Source: Clostridium beijerinckii (GTDB lineage Bacteria > Bacillota > Clostridia > Clostridiales > Clostridiaceae). From it: a stretch of 64,000 nt of DNA. A program made the translations under genes and the position numbers. Location: NCBI GenBank assembly GCA_003129525.1, contig CP029329.1:3022501-3086500 (forward strand). Reading direction: 5' to 3'. Within the stretch, counting starts at the first letter, position 1; each line of letters starts with the position of its first letter. Shown one piece after another: positions 62,128 through 64,000 of this stretch. The notes beneath the pieces were generated by a model. That model was given only the letters and a program-made list of their open reading frames with translations, did not search any database and was not told where the DNA came from.

Positions 62128-62796
62128 ATGTTTAATATAGTAGAAAAATTTTTATCAATAGATGGAGAAGGTCCTAGTTCAGGTGAACTTGCAACTTTTA
62201 TAAGGTTTCAAGGTTGTAATTTAAGATGTTCTTGGTGTGATACTACTTATTCCTGGGAAAAAGAAAGTACATGTGAAGTGTTAAATGCTAAAGAAATTTA
62301 TAGTTACATAAAAGAAAATAAAGCAACGAATGTTACTTTGACAGGTGGAGAACCATTAATTCAAGAAAATATAGACGAACTTTTAGAACTTTTAGATAGT
62401 GATGACAATTTACAGATTCATATAGAAACTAATGGATCTGTAGATATAGAACCATTTAAGAAAAAATATACACATAGTAATCTTCATTACATAGTTGATT
62501 TTAAGTTACCAAGTAGCAATATGACTAATAAGATGAATTTGAGTAATTTAAATATTGTGGAACCTAATGATGTTTATAAATTTGTTTTAGGAAGTAATGA
62601 AGATTTACAAATTGCTTATGATGTAATAAAGAAATATAATCTAACTTCTAAATGCTTAGTTTATTTAAGTCCTGTCTCGGGAACTATAAATATGGAAGAA
62701 ATTGTAGAATTCATGAAAGATAAAAATTTAAACAAAGTTAGATTACAAATACAACTACATAAAGTTATTTGGGATAAGAACGCAAGAGGTGTTTAA
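62128..62796 (+). CDS. queE: 7-carboxy-7-deazaguanine synthase QueE
   Basis: Radical SAM enzyme converting 6-carboxy-tetrahydropterin to 7-carboxy-7-deazaguanine. 222 residues; FLSIDGEGPSSGELATFIRF at the start, radical SAM cluster motif CNLRCSWCD (residues 30-38), GGEPL near 74, HIETNGS near 97, and LQIQLHKVIW at the end. The usual CxxxCxxC fits C30, C34, C37. It lies 14 bp after queD with GGAGG. Confidence 0.95.
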   Translation: MFNIVEKFLSIDGEGPSSGELATFIRFQGCNLRCSWCDTTYSWEKESTCEVLNAKEIYSYIKENKATNVTLTGGEPLIQENIDELLELLDSDDNLQIHIETNGSVDIEPFKKKYTHSNLHYIVDFKLPSSNMTNKMNLSNLNIVEPNDVYKFVLGSNEDLQIAYDVIKKYNLTSKCLVYLSPVSGTINMEEIVEFMKDKNLNKVRLQIQLHKVIWDKNARGV

Positions 62797-62853
62797 GAAA
62801 TATTATTAGATTTTAGAGTTAGAAGCGGCTTAAAAATGTTAGGAGGATTGGAT

Positions 62854-63447
62854 ATGTCAAAGAAGATAGATACTAAAAAGATAGAAGAATGTATAAGAGA
62901 AATTTTAATTGCACTAGGTGATGACCCAAATAGAGAAGGATTGTTAGATACACCTAAAAGAGTCTCTAAAATGTATGAAGAAGTTTTTGAAGGAATGACT
63001 CTTTCAAATGAAGAAATTGCAAAAATGTTTGGGACTACATTTGAAAATGAAGAATTTATGTCTGAAGCCCATAAAAATATGGTTGTTGTTAGAGATATAC
63101 CAATTCATAGTTACTGTGAACATCATTTAGCACTTATGTACAATATGAAAGTTACAGTTGTATATATACCAAAGGAAAAAATAATAGGACTTAGTAAAAT
63201 TTCAAGAATAGCAGATATGGTAGGAAGAAGACTTCAACTTCAAGAGAGAATTGGTAGTGATATTGCAGAAATAGTTTCTATGGTTACTGGAAGTAGTGAT
63301 GTTGGTGTTCTTATTACTGGAGAACATGGATGTATGACTTCAAGAGGTATAAAAAAACCTGGAACACTTACGACAACAACCACTTTTTCTGGAGAATTTC
63401 AAGAAAATGATATGTTAAGACAAGAAGCTTTATTAATCATGAAGTAA
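62854..63447 (+). CDS. folE: GTP cyclohydrolase I FolE
   Basis: Opens GTP to 7,8-dihydroneopterin triphosphate, the shared first step of folate and queuosine routes; its place here suits the latter. About 197 residues with [20 protein letters not shown] near 18, Zn-binding CEHHLALM near 86 and [10 protein letters not shown] near 152 (Cys/His), and the end EALLIMK. I start at ATG 62854, since AGGAGG at 62841 then sits 7 bases upstream; the ATG at 62836 lies before it. Confidence 0.95.
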   Translation: MSKKIDTKKIEECIREILIALGDDPNREGLLDTPKRVSKMYEEVFEGMTLSNEEIAKMFGTTFENEEFMSEAHKNMVVVRDIPIHSYCEHHLALMYNMKVTVVYIPKEKIIGLSKISRIADMVGRRLQLQERIGSDIAEIVSMVTGSSDVGVLITGEHGCMTSRGIKKPGTLTTTTTFSGEFQENDMLRQEALLIMK

Positions 63448-63490
63448 TTAATTCAGTTAAGAATTAAAAAAATCATTGGAGGATTTAGAT

Positions 63491-64000
63491 ATGAATAAAA
63501 AAGCAGTAGTAGTATTTAGTGGTGGTCAGGATTCCACTACATGTTTATTTTGGGCACTTAAAGAATTTGATGAGGTTATAGCAGTTACCTTTGATTATAA
63601 CCAAAAACATAGACAAGAAATAGACTGTGCAACTGATATAGCTAAGGAATTAGGTGTAGAACACCATATATTAGATATGGCCTTACTTAATCAATTAGCA
63701 CCTAATGCACTTACAAGAGATGATATAGAAATTGAAGTTGGAGAAAATGGAGCACCTCCGTCAACATTTGTAGAGGGAAGAAACATGTTGTTTTTAACTT
63801 TTGCAGGAGTACTAGCTAAGGTTAAAGGTGCAAAACATATTGTAACAGGAGTATGTGAAACAGACTTCAGTGGATACCCTGATTGTAGAGACATATTTAT
63901 AAAATCTCTTAATGTTACTTTAAACTTAGCTATGGATTATGACTTTGTAGTTCACACTCCATTAATGTGGATAGATAAAGAACAAACATGGAAAATGGCA
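63491..64000 (+). CDS. queC: 7-cyano-7-deazaguanine (preQ0) synthase QueC, cut by window end
   Basis: ATP-dependent amide/nitrile-forming enzyme that makes preQ0 from 7-carboxy-7-deazaguanine and ammonia. The 170 codons present begin [21 protein letters not shown], with the PP-loop SGGQDS; then [18 protein letters not shown] near 37, [14 protein letters not shown] near 94 and [15 protein letters not shown] near 118. The C-terminal Zn knuckle (four Cys) lies past the window. ATG follows GGAGGA. Fourth gene of the operon. Confidence 0.95.
   Translation, partial: MNKKAVVVFSGGQDSTTCLFWALKEFDEVIAVTFDYNQKHRQEIDCATDIAKELGVEHHILDMALLNQLAPNALTRDDIEIEVGENGAPPSTFVEGRNMLFLTFAGVLAKVKGAKHIVTGVCETDFSGYPDCRDIFIKSLNVTLNLAMDYDFVVHTPLMWIDKEQTWKMA

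Overview
The window is AT-rich bacterial chromosome. Strong AGGAGG-type ribosome binding sites, an alpha/beta-type small acid-soluble spore protein, a CpI-like [FeFe] hydrogenase and many anaerobic redox genes point to an endospore-forming, hydrogen-producing Clostridium sensu stricto. A close relative of C. beijerinckii is my best guess from gene content; this is inference, since there is no rRNA in the window. I saw no tRNA, rRNA, CRISPR array or prophage.

Layout. 1-13,100: housekeeping genes (CorA C-terminus, Ca2+/H+ exchanger, glyoxalase, MecA-type penicillin-binding protein, a [FeFe] hydrogenase-like protein, class II aldolase, CarD-like regulator, CrtI-like desaturase, DUF1846, YhcH family). 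13,070-15,000: an IS1182-type element beside a cold-shock gene. 15,870-18,350: one large fused CoA-disulfide reductase/rhodanese/TusA/DsrE protein. 18,640-23,460: glycerol dehydrogenase and a muropeptide-recycling group (dipeptide epimerase, LD-carboxypeptidase, NlpC/P60). 23,500-24,100: a frameshifted Crp/Fnr regulator carrying a (TA)17 tract. 24,300-27,120: NhaA and SulP transporters. 27,480-30,760: a second IS, a DUF1874 (AcrIII-1/Crn2-type ring nuclease family) gene and a gene graveyard (histidine-kinase and cytochrome b5 remnants). 30,776-38,721: a [NiFe] hydrogenase operon (small and large subunits, protease, a HypA-like protein, HypF, HypC, HypD, HypE; no HypB). 38,980-44,370: a decaying redox/thiol region (ROK, Lgt, ferredoxin and rhodanese remnants) with intact TSUP exporter, NifX-like, DUF134, thioredoxin, CcdA and TlpA genes. 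44,700-50,300: DUF3793/flavodoxin behind a Fur-like box, a cobalamin riboswitch with a BtuFCD-type operon, and a spore protein. 50,600-53,000: PrsW protease, rhodanese and a deleted CoA-disulfide reductase. 53,380-56,970: a two-gene GltD-linked [FeFe] hydrogenase. 57,130-59,460: FeoA/FeoB/Cys-rich protein. 59,700-61,140: YdjM-like and DUF1189 proteins. 61,266-64,000: a preQ1 riboswitch followed by queD-queE-folE-queC, the last cut by the window end.

How it fits together. Two complete hydrogenases and one divergent [FeFe] hydrogenase-like protein share the window with iron, nickel-maturation and thiol-redox functions. Four copies of a TGTGA-N5-TCACA palindrome stand in front of or among the thiol genes (the fused reductase, two decayed relatives or rhodaneses, and thioredoxin), suggesting one Crp/Fnr-type regulon; the only Crp/Fnr gene in the window is broken. 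Two copies of a structured sequence of about 150 nt, with compensatory changes in their stems, lie at 33,612-33,760 and 40,291-40,445. They are the best candidate here for an undescribed element, although a relic of an IS200/IS605-type element end is a real alternative.
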